Assembly: GCA_022843945.1 (NCBI GenBank)
Contig: JALHMR010000047.1
Span: 1-35,127, forward strand
Reading direction: 5' to 3'
Source: Rhodospirillaceae bacterium
GTDB taxonomy: Bacteria > Pseudomonadota > Alphaproteobacteria > CACIAM-22H2
DNA length: 35,127 nucleotides
The position numbers and the translations under genes are program-made. Numbering within the stretch: the stretch's first letter is position 1; each line of letters starts with the position of its first letter. Of the stretch, positions 1-14,220 are shown piece after piece. The notes under the pieces were generated by a model. It saw only the letters and a program-made list of their open reading frames with translations. It did no database searches and was not told where the DNA came from.

Positions 1-478
1 CAACGGTGTCAGGCGACGCGCCATCCGGACGGAAGCGTCCGCTTTCGAACGGCGCCGACTGGGCCGGACTCTCCGCCGGCGCCGGTGGCGCTTGCGGAGC
101 CGCGCGCTGCGGCGCTGCCGTCGTGCCTGAGTCTTCCGCCCGCCCCGGAGCCGTACGGCGCACCGGCCGGGCGGGTGCTGGAGGCGGCGCCGAGCGCTCC
201 GCCAACGGCGCCTCCTGAAGCTGCGGCGGCGGCGGGGGCGGCGCCGGCGGCAGGGCTGGCTCGTTGACCTGCGGCGGGATGGTCGAGGTCGGCGGCGGCG
301 CCATGACCATCTCGATGACCATGGTCTCCGGTTCCGTCGGTATCAGGCGGCTCCACGGCCCGGTCAGCAGCAGCCACGCCGCCAGGCCATGAAGCAGCAC
401 GGACAGCGCCACGCCGCCGATCTGCGGGCGGCGATCCTTCACGGCGGTCGATGGCAGCGTGACGGGAACGGCAGGCAT
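1..478 (-). CDS. TonB-like energy transducer, N-terminal part (runs off window)
   Basis: The frame is open from an ATG at 478 to the left edge of the window, giving 159 codons without a stop. The protein starts with a short cytoplasmic arm, then one membrane segment at about residues 20-40. Within it Ser26, His30 and Leu37 are spaced S-x3-H-x6-L, as in the TonB transmembrane helix. From about residue 60 it is very rich in Pro and Ala, including a run of six prolines, as in the periplasm-spanning part of TonB. TonB proteins couple the ExbBD proton-driven motor to outer-membrane receptors. The C-terminal domain that would confirm this lies outside the window, so a TolA-like or other proline-rich inner-membrane protein is still possible. 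It diverges from the PAS gene across 100 bp. That gap includes a 12-bp palindrome, AGGGGGCCCCCT, at 517-528. Confidence 0.72.
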   Translation of the reverse strand, partial: MPAVPVTLPSTAVKDRRPQIGGVALSVLLHGLAAWLLLTGPWSRLIPTEPETMVIEMVMAPPPTSTIPPQVNEPALPPAPPPPPPQLQEAPLAERSAPPPAPARPVRRTAPGRAEDSGTTAAPQRAAPQAPPAPAESPAQSAPFESGRFRPDGASPDTV

Positions 479-578
479 GGTCTCATTATAAACCGGAAAA
501 CGGCCCATACTTTGGAAGGGGGCCCCCTCGGCTTCGGCAGCAGCGCCGCCGTACCCCCTTTCGTGTAGCGTTGACGGG

Positions 579-1154
579 ATGGAGTCTGCCGGCGATTTCG
601 ACCGTCTCGTCGAGGATATCCGCGCCGAGCGTCTCGACGTCGTCGCCCAGTTTTTCCAGACCGCCGAGGCCACGCTTCTCGCCCTCGAATGGACGCCGGA
701 GGCCGCCGCCCTCGAGAAGCCCGAGCTGCGGCTGCTGCTCGACTACTGGCACCGCCTGCGCGCCGGCCAGGCGCTGCCGCGGGCAGCGCAGGTCAGCCCG
801 TTCGACATGCGAGCGGCCCTCGGGCATATCGTCATCGTTGACGCTCTCGACGAGGGGCGCGACGGAACATACCGCCTGTTCGGCTCCAAGGTGGCGCAGC
901 GCCTGGGCAGCGATCTCACCGGCCGGCATCTGCGCGAGCTCGACGACGGCTCGTACCTCGCCCGGTTCGCCTGTGCCCTGCACCGGGCGGTCTTCCTGCG
1001 GCGGGAGCCGATTTTCGTCGCGCACCAGCCGCCGCCCAGCGTTTCGGCGACGGCCTGGCTCTGGCTGGTCATGCCGCTGGCCGACGAAACCGGTCCCGCC
1101 GTCGCCCGCTACCTGATCGGTATGCTCCCGGCTGCGGCCCGCCCGCGGACCTGA
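579..1154 (+). CDS. PAS_5-family single-domain protein
   Basis: A 191-residue soluble protein without signal peptide or membrane segment. The middle part (about residues 45-150) has the layout I associate with the alphaproteobacterial PAS_5 family (PF07310). It has a 'LLLDYWHRLRAGQALPRAAQ' start, then 'IVIVDALDEG..TYRLFGSKVA' strands, then 'GRHLREL', and ends with a strand containing 'WLWLVMPLADETG'. Members are small PAS-only proteins of unknown ligand, often several per genome, and a second one sits at 21710-22261. No output domain is attached, so any signalling role would need a partner. Start chosen at the ATG at 579, the first Met of the frame. The Shine-Dalgarno sequence is weak. Family assignment is from recalled pattern, not from a search. 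Confidence 0.8.
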   Translation: MESAGDFDRLVEDIRAERLDVVAQFFQTAEATLLALEWTPEAAALEKPELRLLLDYWHRLRAGQALPRAAQVSPFDMRAALGHIVIVDALDEGRDGTYRLFGSKVAQRLGSDLTGRHLRELDDGSYLARFACALHRAVFLRREPIFVAHQPPPSVSATAWLWLVMPLADETGPAVARYLIGMLPAAARPRT

Positions 1155-1251
1155 AAGTAAGAGCCCCGAAACGCAAAAAGTGGGCAGGAGGCGGCGGTTG
1201 CGGCAAACTCGCTTGTCGCGGCCCGGATTCGGGGCGCCAGGGAGTGAGATC

Positions 1252-1863
1252 ATGGCAAAGCACGCGCGGGATACTGTCGCCCGGTTTATGGCTGTGGTCG
1301 TGGCGCTGGCGCTCAGCGCCTGCTCCAGCACGCCGGAGCCCAAGGGTCCGCCGCAATTCGCCGAGCTGATGCCGGTGGCCATGATGCCGCCCCCGCCGCC
1401 TCCACCCCCGCCGCCCGCACCGGCCGTGGCGCCACCGCCGCCGCCGATGCCGACCGGGCCGATGTTTGGCGGCCATCTCGCCTCATATTCGCGCGAAGCG
1501 GAAGCGATGCGTGGCTGGAACAACATCGTGCGCCAGCACAGCAGTATCGGCACCCTGAAACGCCACCTGGTGCCGGCCGAGACGCCCAAGGGCCGGATGC
1601 TCCGGCTGATCGCCGGCGATTTCGCCACGCTCGACGAGGTGCAGCGCTTCTGTACCTGGGCCAAGCAGCAGAGCCTCTACTGCGCCGTGATGCAGCTCGG
1701 CGCCGACGGAATGACCGCCACACCCCTGCCGCCGCCGGCCCGCGCAGCCCGTCCAACGCGCCCCGCGCAACCCGCTCCAGCCGTCCAGCCCGCGCCCGCA
1801 GCCCCGATGCAACCTGCCCCGGCGCCTCCCATGCAACCCGCGCCGGCCACCCCTGCGCGATAA
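1252..1863 (+). CDS. SPOR-domain lipoprotein with proline-rich linkers
   Basis: A 203-residue protein. The frame can be extended to 1180, but the ATG at 1252 has GGGAGTGAG just upstream and gives a proper lipoprotein signal: basic N-terminus, hydrophobic stretch 'FMAVVVALALSAC' and a lipobox LSAC. A Pro-rich linker with a run of nine prolines follows. Then comes a domain of about 75 residues beginning 'GGHLASYSREAEAMRGWNNI' and containing 'GRMLRLIAGDFATLDEVQRF'. This is the signature layout of a SPOR domain, which binds denuded peptidoglycan glycan strands. The two Cys residues ('RFCTWA', 'LYCAVM') could form a disulphide. The C-terminus is a low-complexity tail of repeated 'QPAPA' blocks. 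Likely an outer-membrane-anchored, periplasmic peptidoglycan-binding protein, perhaps at the division site. The 8-bp hairpin at 1891-1912 follows the stop. Confidence 0.82.
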   Translation: MAKHARDTVARFMAVVVALALSACSSTPEPKGPPQFAELMPVAMMPPPPPPPPPPAPAVAPPPPPMPTGPMFGGHLASYSREAEAMRGWNNIVRQHSSIGTLKRHLVPAETPKGRMLRLIAGDFATLDEVQRFCTWAKQQSLYCAVMQLGADGMTATPLPPPARAARPTRPAQPAPAVQPAPAAPMQPAPAPPMQPAPATPAR

Positions 1864-1890
1864 TTCTCAACGGTCTATCTTCTAGCAGCC

Positions 1891-1912
1891 GGAATGGGTT
1901 AGAGCCCATTCC
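1891..1912 (+). terminator. Perfect 8-bp hairpin after the SPOR lipoprotein gene
   Basis: GGAATGGG (1891-1898) and CCCATTCC (1905-1912) form a perfect stem with a 6-nt loop, 28 bp after the stop codon. No U-run follows, so if it stops transcription it is Rho-assisted or weak. It may equally be an mRNA 3'-end stabiliser. Confidence 0.4.
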
Positions 1913-2006
1913 TACGATTGCAGAAAATTCTTCGCTAAGCAGAAAGAGTCGGGCATAGTCGCAAATTGCGCCGCCTGCGGCCTGCAGGACGGCTCGCTTT
2001 AGTGCG

Positions 2007-2020
2007 CCCCGGAAACGGGG
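2007..2020 (+). promoter_or_regulatory. Short GC hairpin in the gltB leader
   Basis: CCCCG-GAAA-CGGGG is a 5-bp stem closed by a GNRA-type tetraloop, ending 35 nt before the gltB ATG at 2056. It is followed by TGTTTGGGG, not a real U-run. It may influence translation or attenuation of gltB, but no ligand-binding leader is recognisable. Confidence 0.3.
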
Positions 2021-2055
2021 TGTTTGGGGACCAAGGTTTTCACGGAACGCTGTCG

Positions 2056-6684
<4,629 letters not shown>

Positions 6685-6720
6685 TCCGCCTCGCCTTTTC
6701 TCCTTCAGAGTTCAGAGTCT

Positions 6721-8163
<1,443 letters not shown>

Positions 8164-8171
8164 ACGTTAGC

Positions 8172-8275
8172 GGTCCTCATCCTTCGAGACGCCCACGCAA
8201 GCCTCACCCTGAGGTGCGAGCGTAGCGAGCCTCGAAGGGTGTGCCCCTTGCGCGTGGGCTCCTCAGGATGAGGGC
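8172..8275. repeat. Intergenic palindromic repeat element (type 1)
   Basis: The outer arms CCTCATCCT (8175-8183) and AGGATGAGG (8265-8273) are exact inverted repeats. Inside them CGCCCACGCAAG pairs imperfectly with CTTGCGCGTGGGC, and CACCCT pairs with AGGGTG. The fold is one long interrupted hairpin of about 100 nt between the convergent ends of gltD and the next gene. Elements with this sequence style are abundant in Bradyrhizobium-like alphaproteobacteria (from memory). GCTTTTCTT after the right arm could let it act as the gltBD terminator. Confidence 0.75.
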
Positions 8276-8280
8276 TTTTC

Positions 8281-9297
8281 TTAGTTGCTCTTGATCGTGG
8301 CCAGGACGCGGCGGATGTCCTTGTCCTTCTCGTCCATGCGCAGGCGTGAGCCCCAGGCGTTGCAGATCTGGCGCATCCAGACGATGGCCGCCGGATCCAT
8401 CGGGTTGGCGACCAGCTTGCGCTCGATCTCGTCGACCGCGCGGGTGTCGATGTCGACGTACTGCCGCAGGGTCTTGTCGCGCTTGTAGTATTCGAGCAGC
8501 CCCTTGAGCTCGCGCACCGCCTTGAGGTTCGGCGCCTCGCCGACCGTGGCCGTCGCCGAGGCGGTCGGCATGGCGGGAGCCGGCGGCGCTACGGGCCGCG
8601 GCGCCTCGACGGCGGGCGAGCGGTCTTCCGCCGGGTCGGAATCGGCGGCGGCACGCCCCGAGATCGAATGGCCCTGGCGGCTGACCCCCGGCCGGTTCGA
8701 GAAATCCGGCAGGCTGGTGGCGCGCTGCGCGAGCTTGGTCAGGATGGCCTCGAGCCGGTTGATCTCGGGCAGCATCTCCTTGTCCGCCTTGGCGGCGAAG
8801 CGCGGGGCGGCGAGCACGTTGCGCATCGCCTGCACGGCGCGCAGCTCCGTCTCCAGCATGTCCTTGCCGCCGAGCGGCAGGACTTCCTCGTCCTCGATGC
8901 GGTCGAAGAAGCCGAGCAGCGCCCGCAGGGTCGGGCGGAAGATCATCGCCCACAGGCTGTAGAAGCGGTCCTCGAGCTCCTGGCGGCGGTCGCTGACCAG
9001 CTCCTTGAGATGGCTCTCGATGACGTTGCAGAACGATTCGAACTCGCTGATCTTGTCGCGGAAGTCGAGATAGTCCTGGAAGTTCTGGAACTGCAGGTCG
9101 CCCTCGACGCGCAGGGCGAGCTGCAGGATCTCCTGCGCCTGGGCGCCGAGCCGCCCGATCATCTCGAGCTCGGGCGCGTCGCCGCGCACGCGGCGCCGGT
9201 CGCCGATCGTCGGCGGGCGCTTGAATTTCTTGGCCGGCGTTGCCGCCGGCTCGCTGCCTGGTTCGGGCGGATTCTCCGCCACCGTCGGCTCGACCAC
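8281..9297 (-). CDS. Uncharacterised 338-residue protein, helical, cytosolic
   Basis: I do not recognise a family. The start is a GTG at 9297 with GAGGAA 8 nt upstream, a strong ribosome-binding site. The first 40 residues are Pro/Ala-rich and look disordered. From about residue 40 to 190 the protein is highly charged and predicted helical by eye, with 'MIGRLGAQAQEILQLALRVE', 'FYSLWAMIFRPTLRALLGFF' and 'LETELRAVQAMRNVLAA'. A Pro/Ala-rich linker follows, then a C-terminal helical block of about 90 residues ('AVRELKGLLEYYKRDKTL', 'VWMRQICNAWGSRLR'). No signal peptide or clear membrane segment. It lies downstream of recJ and of another unknown gene, with a 147-bp gap. Codon use matches its neighbours, so it is probably a native lineage-specific gene. 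Confidence 0.75.
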   Translation of the reverse strand: MVEPTVAENPPEPGSEPAATPAKKFKRPPTIGDRRRVRGDAPELEMIGRLGAQAQEILQLALRVEGDLQFQNFQDYLDFRDKISEFESFCNVIESHLKELVSDRRQELEDRFYSLWAMIFRPTLRALLGFFDRIEDEEVLPLGGKDMLETELRAVQAMRNVLAAPRFAAKADKEMLPEINRLEAILTKLAQRATSLPDFSNRPGVSRQGHSISGRAAADSDPAEDRSPAVEAPRPVAPPAPAMPTASATATVGEAPNLKAVRELKGLLEYYKRDKTLRQYVDIDTRAVDEIERKLVANPMDPAAIVWMRQICNAWGSRLRMDEKDKDIRRVLATIKSN

Positions 9298-9444
9298 GGC
9301 TGTCGTTCCTCTATCGGCGCCGGCCCCGGGTTTGGGGGGGATTTCGTTATGGTTAAAAGCCCGGCGCGGATAACCCCGCTACAAAAGTGGGGCCCGGCCG
9401 GCGCGCTGTCAACGTTCGCGCGGCCCGGTACCGCGGTCCGCGCC

Positions 9445-10071
9445 CTACATCCGTCTGACGAACTGGCCGCTTTCCTGCATCGCCACCTGGATCAGGAGGT
9501 CCTGCGCCCGCTTCCGGTGCCTCTGCATATAGAACTGCGTCGAGACATGCAGGGCCATGCGATGGAAGGTCGAGCGGTCCGAGTCGCGGGAAAAGGTGCG
9601 CGAGCCGTCGTAGACCCGCAGCTTGGCGTTGAAGCGCTCCAGCAGCTTCTCGATCATCTCGAGCGCCTGCTCCTCCTCCATCTGGCGGAGCAGCGGGTAC
9701 ATGCGCTGCAGCACCTCGGACTTCCGCTTATGCAGGTCGCGCGTGTAGTACTGCGCCGTGTAATAGGCCGTGAGCTTGGCGAAGCGCGAGCGCTTGTCCC
9801 AGACATCCCACATGCGCTCCATCGCCACGTGGATGAACATGGGCTTGATCGCCCAGACCATGGCGTTGAGCTCTTCGTTGCGCGACAGGATGCCGAGCGT
9901 GGGCGGGAACTCAGAGAAGATCCGGCGCGAGACGACGATGGCCGAGCGCCGGGCGTGGCGCATGATGCCCTCGGCGCGTTCCTCGGGGATGGTCCAGTCG
10001 AGGGCGGCGTCGGACTTCTTGGTGAGGTCCTTGACCCGGCGCCGGAAAAGCCGCTTGAGCGTGGCGAGCAT
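9445..10071 (-). CDS. Uncharacterised 208-residue basic helical protein next to recJ
   Basis: Not recognised. The ATG at 10071 lies only 3 bp after the recJ stop, so the two genes are cotranscribed and probably translationally coupled. The protein is rich in Arg, Lys and aromatic residues. It starts with a basic 'LKRLFRRRVKDLTKK' segment and contains 'AMVWAIKPMFIHVAMERMWD', 'AYYTAQYYTRDLHKRKSE' and 'LLRQMEEEQALEMIEKLLER', the last probably a coiled coil. It ends with 'FYMQRHRKRAQDLLIQVAMQ'. No signal peptide, no metal or nucleotide motif. The basic character and recJ coupling would allow a nucleic-acid or membrane-surface role, but nothing shows it. Confidence 0.75.
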   Translation of the reverse strand: MLATLKRLFRRRVKDLTKKSDAALDWTIPEERAEGIMRHARRSAIVVSRRIFSEFPPTLGILSRNEELNAMVWAIKPMFIHVAMERMWDVWDKRSRFAKLTAYYTAQYYTRDLHKRKSEVLQRMYPLLRQMEEEQALEMIEKLLERFNAKLRVYDGSRTFSRDSDRSTFHRMALHVSTQFYMQRHRKRAQDLLIQVAMQESGQFVRRM

Positions 10072-10074
10072 GTT

Positions 10075-11865
10075 TCAGGCAGCCAGGCTGCCCTGGTCGC
10101 GCGCCGGTGCCGCATCCTCGATGTGAAGCTGCACCCGGATCTCGCCGCGCCATTCGTCGGCCCGCAGGCGGCCGGCCAGGTGCAGGCTCGCACCCGCGCT
10201 TTCCAGCAGGGCCGTGCCCAAGGGCGTGCCGACGGCACGGAAGGCGATGCCGTTCAGGCGGCCGCCGCGCTGGTCGGCGATGAAGACGCGCACGTGGCGC
10301 TCGCCGACCACGTCGGCCTTGGCCACGCGCACGGTCGGGAAGGCAAAACGCGGCTCGGGGTTGCCCATGCCATAGGGACCAACCCGGTCGAGGGCGGTCA
10401 GCAGATCCGGCGTGGCCGCGCCCAGGGACAGCGCGCCGTCGAGGGTCAGATGTGGCACGGCATCCTGCGCCCCCTCGACGACCCGCGCGGTGAGGAACTC
10501 GCGCAGCGCGTCCAGGCGCTCGGCCGCCACGGTGAAGCCGGCGGCGTTGGGATGGCCGCCGCCGTTGATCAGCAGCCCCGCCTGGCGCGCGGCGATGACC
10601 GCATTGCCGAGATCGATACCCAGCGCCGAGCGGCCGGAACCCTTGCCGATGCCGTCGGCGAGCGAGACGACGATGGCCGGGCGCTCGAAACGCTCGCGCA
10701 GCCGCCCGGCGACGATGCCGATGACGCCGGCATGCCAGCCTTCCGAAGCGGCGAAGACCAGCGGCCCCGGCCCGCCATTGGCCTCGACCTGCTGCATCGC
10801 CGATTCCAGCGCCAGGCCTTCCAGCGCCTGGCGCTCGCGGTTGTAGGCGTCAAGGCGCATGGCGATGGCCCGCGCCTCCTCGGGATCGTCGGTGGTTAGC
10901 AGGCGTGTACCCAGCGAGGCTTCGCCCACGCGCCCACCGGCATTGACCCGCGGCCCCAACACGAAGCCGAGGTGATAGCAGCTGTCGACCTTCACCGCCT
11001 TGGCGACCTCGGCCAGCGCCACCAGGCCGGCGTTGCGGCGCTGGGCCAGGATCTTGAGCCCCTGCGCCACGAACACCCGGTTGAGCCCGGTGAGCGGCAC
11101 CACGTCGCAGACCGTGCCCAGCGCCACGAGGTCCAGCAGGTCGACGAGCGACGGCTCGGGCCGTGACTTGAAACGACCGGCCTCGCGCAGGCGCCGGTTG
11201 ACCGCCACCGCCAGCAGGAAGGCGACGCCGACCGCGGCGAGCTGGCGGTGCGGACTGGTCTCGTCGAGGCGGTTGGGATTGATGATGGCCACGGCCGGCG
11301 GCAGCTTCGGCTCGGCCACGTGGTGGTCGACGACCACCACCTCGACGCCGGCATTGGCCGCGTCGGTGAGGGGCCCATGCGCGGTGATACCGCAATCGAC
11401 GGTGATGACCACGCCCGCGCCCTCTTCCTTGAGGCGCAGCAGGGCCGGCGCGTTCGGTCCGTAGCCTTCGCGCTGGCGATCGGGAATGTAGACGCGCACG
11501 CGGGCGCCGGCGGCTGACAGGAAGCGGTGGAGCAGCGCCGAAGAGGTGGCGCCGTCGACATCGTAGTCGCCGAAGACGGCGATCAGCTCGTCGTTCTCGA
11601 CCGCCCGCGCCACGCGCTCGGCGGCCTTGGCCATGTCCTTGAGATGATCCGGATCGGGAAGCTGGTCGCGCAGCCGCGGCTCGAGGAAGGCGGGAACGGC
11701 GGCTTCGTCGACACAGCGCGCGGCGAGCACACGGGCGACGATATCGGGCAGACCGAGGCGCTGGGCAAATCCCAGCGCCAGGCGCTCGTCATCGAGGCGC
11801 GTCTGCCACCGACGCCCGGTGGCCGAGCGCTCGACGCCGAGGAATAGGCTGCCCCCTGCCCCCAT
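10075..11865 (-). CDS. recJ: Single-stranded-DNA-specific exonuclease RecJ
   Basis: A 596-residue 5'-to-3' single-strand DNA exonuclease of recombination and mismatch repair. It has the DHH-phosphoesterase motifs in order: 'FGDYDVDG' at 98-105, 'VDCG' at 156-159, 'VVDHH' with DHH at 180-182, and 'GRVGEASLGTRLL' in the region joining the two core domains. 'INGGGHPNAAGFT' (GGGH) of the DHHA1 domain lies near residue 430. The C-terminal part has the OB-fold style 'VGPYGMGNPEPRFAFP' start. Length is normal. The start at the ATG at 11865 gives the typical early 'LGVERSATGRRW' segment. The gene begins 7 bp after glpX and is followed after 3 bp by an unknown gene. Confidence 0.96.
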   Translation of the reverse strand: MGAGGSLFLGVERSATGRRWQTRLDDERLALGFAQRLGLPDIVARVLAARCVDEAAVPAFLEPRLRDQLPDPDHLKDMAKAAERVARAVENDELIAVFGDYDVDGATSSALLHRFLSAAGARVRVYIPDRQREGYGPNAPALLRLKEEGAGVVITVDCGITAHGPLTDAANAGVEVVVVDHHVAEPKLPPAVAIINPNRLDETSPHRQLAAVGVAFLLAVAVNRRLREAGRFKSRPEPSLVDLLDLVALGTVCDVVPLTGLNRVFVAQGLKILAQRRNAGLVALAEVAKAVKVDSCYHLGFVLGPRVNAGGRVGEASLGTRLLTTDDPEEARAIAMRLDAYNRERQALEGLALESAMQQVEANGGPGPLVFAASEGWHAGVIGIVAGRLRERFERPAIVVSLADGIGKGSGRSALGIDLGNAVIAARQAGLLINGGGHPNAAGFTVAAERLDALREFLTARVVEGAQDAVPHLTLDGALSLGAATPDLLTALDRVGPYGMGNPEPRFAFPTVRVAKADVVGERHVRVFIADQRGGRLNGIAFRAVGTPLGTALLESAGASLHLAGRLRADEWRGEIRVQLHIEDAAPARDQGSLAA

Positions 11866-11872
11866 CTGCCCC

Positions 11873-12859
11873 CTACTTCGCCGGTTCGAGGCCCGGCTTG
11901 CGGGTGAAGTTGTGCTGCGCCTCGATGACCCGCACCGTGCCGGTCTTCGAGCGCATGATGATCGAATGCGTCGAGCCGCTTTCGCCGTAGCGGCGCACGC
12001 CGCGCAGCATCGAGCCGTCGGTGACGCCGGTCGCCGCGAACATCACGTCGCCCTTGGCCATGTCGAGCATGGTGTATTTGCGGTTGAGGTCCTTGATGCC
12101 CCACTTGGCGGCGCGCTGCTTCTCGTCGTCGTTGCGGAAGATGAGGCGCCCCTGCATCTGGCCGCCGATGCAGCGCAGGGCAGCCGCCGCCAGCACGCCT
12201 TCGGGCGCGCCGCCGGAGCCGATGTAGATGTCGACGCCCGAGCCCGGCCGCGAGGTGGCGATCACGCCGCTGACGTCGCCGTCGGAGATCAGCATGATGC
12301 GCGCACCGGCCTCGCGCACCTTGGTGATCAGCTCGGAATGGCGCGGCCGGTCGAGGATGCAGACCACGAGGTCGCTGACATCGGCCTTCTTGGCCTTGGC
12401 CAGGTTCTTGAGGTTGACCTTGGGCTCGTTGTCGATGTCGACCACGCCGTCCGGCAGGCCGCCGCCGACCGCGATCTTGTCCATGTAGACGTCGGGCGCG
12501 TTGAGGAAGCCGCCCTCCTCGGCCATGGCGATGACCGCCAGCGCGTTGGGGCCCCCCTTGGCGGTGATGGTCGTGCCCTCGAGCGGATCGAGCGCGATGT
12601 CGACGCGCGGTCCCTGCCCCTTGCCGACTTTCTCGCCGATATAGAGCATCGGCGCCTCGTCGCGCTCGCCCTCGCCGATGACCACCACGCCCTGGATGTT
12701 GAGGCCGTTGAGGGCGCTGCGCATGGCGTCGACCGCGGCCTGGTCGGCCGCCTTTTCGTCGCCGCGGCCCATCAGGCGCGAAGCCGCCAGCGCCGCCGCC
12801 TCGGTGACGCGTACAACCTCGAGCGCAAGGTTGCGGTCGAGGGTCAATTTGTCGGCCAT
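11873..12859 (-). CDS. glpX: Class II fructose-1,6-bisphosphatase
   Basis: A 328-residue enzyme hydrolysing fructose 1,6-bisphosphate in gluconeogenesis (or, in the Calvin cycle of some relatives, also sedoheptulose bisphosphate). Family motifs are intact: 'VVIGEGERDEAPMLYIGE' and 'DPLEGTT' for metal and phosphate binding, 'ISDGDVSGVI', and 'GSGGAPEGVLAAAALRC'. The start ATG at 12859 has GGGAG 7 nt upstream. It sits 50 bp after hom and 7 bp before recJ, a gene order I recall as common in alphaproteobacteria. The 50-bp spacer contains an irregular repeat of CTGACTT/CCGACTGG-like units with no obvious role. Confidence 0.97.
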   Translation of the reverse strand: MADKLTLDRNLALEVVRVTEAAALAASRLMGRGDEKAADQAAVDAMRSALNGLNIQGVVVIGEGERDEAPMLYIGEKVGKGQGPRVDIALDPLEGTTITAKGGPNALAVIAMAEEGGFLNAPDVYMDKIAVGGGLPDGVVDIDNEPKVNLKNLAKAKKADVSDLVVCILDRPRHSELITKVREAGARIMLISDGDVSGVIATSRPGSGVDIYIGSGGAPEGVLAAAALRCIGGQMQGRLIFRNDDEKQRAAKWGIKDLNRKYTMLDMAKGDVMFAATGVTDGSMLRGVRRYGESGSTHSIIMRSKTGTVRVIEAQHNFTRKPGLEPAK

Positions 12860-12909
12860 GGTTTTCTCCCTGACTTCCTTATCCTGACTTGTCTTATCCC
12901 GACTGGCCC

Positions 12910-14202
12910 TTAAAGGGCTTCGATGCGGATGGCGCGCGGCGTCTCGCGGACGTGGCTGGACGCGCCGATCTTCTTGAGTGCCCGGTTCATCGCCGCTTCT
13001 TCCGTGTCGTGGGTGGTGAGCACGACCGGCACCGTCTCGTTGGGGCTGCGACCGCGTTGCAGCATGGCTTCGAGCGAAACGCTCTCGTCACGCAGCACGG
13101 CCGTGACGTCGGCGATGACGCCCGGCCGGTCGACAACCATCAAGCGGATGTAATAGGAGCCGCGCCGCTTTTCCATCGGCGAGACCGGCGGGCGTGCCAA
13201 AGAGTCGACCGGTACCCCGAAGGTGGGGGCCCTTCTTCCTCGCGCGAGATCGACGAGATCCGAAAGAACCGCCGAGGCGGTCGGCCCGGCGCCGGCTCCG
13301 CGCCCCTCGAACACGGCATTGCCCACGAAATCGCCTTCGGCGACCACGGCGTTGAACACGTCCTCGACGTCGGCGATCGGCGTCTCGAGCGGCACCATGC
13401 AGGGATGCACGCGCTGCTCCAGCCCGTGCTCGGTCATGCGCGCGACACCGAGCAGCTTCACCCGGTAGCCGAGCTCCTTGGCATAGTCCAGGTCCATGGG
13501 AGAAACATGGCGGATGCCCTCGATATGCACACCCTTGAAGTTGACCTCGGTGCCGAAGGCGAGTGCCGCCAGCACGGCCAGCTTGTGCGCGGCATCGATA
13601 CCGTCGACATCGAAGCTGGGATCGGCCTCGGCGTAGCCGAGCTTCTGCGCATCGGCCAGCACGTCCTCGAAGGCGCGTCCGGTCTTGCGCATCTGCGTCA
13701 GGATGTAATTGCAGGTGCCGTTGAGGATGCCATAGATGCGCTGGATCCGGTTGCCGGCGAGGCCTTCGCGCACCGCCTTGATCACCGGGATGCCGCCGGC
13801 GACGGCGGCCTCGTAGCCCAACGACACGTCCTTGGCCTCGGCGGCGCGGGCCAGCGCCGTGCCATGAATGGCCAGCAAGGCCTTGTTGGCGGTGATCACA
13901 TGCCGGCCGCGGGCGATGGCGGTCTCGCAGACCTTCTTGGCGATACCGTCGGAACCGCCGACCAGCTCGACGATCACGTCGGCATCGGCCTCCTGCGCCA
14001 TGGCGGCCGCGTCGTCGAACCACTTCAGTGCGGAGATATCGACGCCGCGGTCGCGCTTCTTGTCGCGGGCACTGACGGCGGTGACGGTCAGCCTGCGCCC
14101 CGCGCGCTGGGCGACCAACTCGCCGTTCTTGGCGAGCAGCTTGAGCACGCCGGCGCCCACGGTTCCGAGGCCGGCGATGGCGATCTTGAGGGGTTCAGTC
14201 AT
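12910..14202 (-). CDS. hom: Homoserine dehydrogenase
   Basis: A 430-residue enzyme that reduces aspartate semialdehyde to homoserine, the branch point to threonine and methionine. The N-terminal Rossmann motif is 'IAGLGTVGAG'. The central family block includes 'ILNGTCNYILTQM' and 'YAEADPSFDVDGIDAAHKLA'. The C-terminus (about residue 345 on) has an ACT domain, 'YYIRLMVVDRPGVIADVTAV', implying allosteric feedback, typically by threonine. I place the start at the ATG at 14202 (MTEPLKIAIAGLG); a TTG at 14208 would add only two residues. An aminotransferase gene lies upstream on the same strand, separated by 160 bp that is mostly filled with a palindromic repeat. Confidence 0.97.
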   Translation of the reverse strand: MTEPLKIAIAGLGTVGAGVLKLLAKNGELVAQRAGRRLTVTAVSARDKKRDRGVDISALKWFDDAAAMAQEADADVIVELVGGSDGIAKKVCETAIARGRHVITANKALLAIHGTALARAAEAKDVSLGYEAAVAGGIPVIKAVREGLAGNRIQRIYGILNGTCNYILTQMRKTGRAFEDVLADAQKLGYAEADPSFDVDGIDAAHKLAVLAALAFGTEVNFKGVHIEGIRHVSPMDLDYAKELGYRVKLLGVARMTEHGLEQRVHPCMVPLETPIADVEDVFNAVVAEGDFVGNAVFEGRGAGAGPTASAVLSDLVDLARGRRAPTFGVPVDSLARPPVSPMEKRRGSYYIRLMVVDRPGVIADVTAVLRDESVSLEAMLQRGRSPNETVPVVLTTHDTEEAAMNRALKKIGASSHVRETPRAIRIEAL

Positions 14203-14220
14203 TGGCAAACTCAGACTTTT

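Noticed and set aside
1966-2055. TTG start extending gltB by 30 residues
   Set aside because: The extra residues are not GltB-like and would misplace the catalytic Cys propeptide.
8668-10899. 743-codon plus-strand frame opposite recJ and its neighbours
   Set aside because: Shadow frame; crosses gene boundaries and an intergenic gap without any domain.
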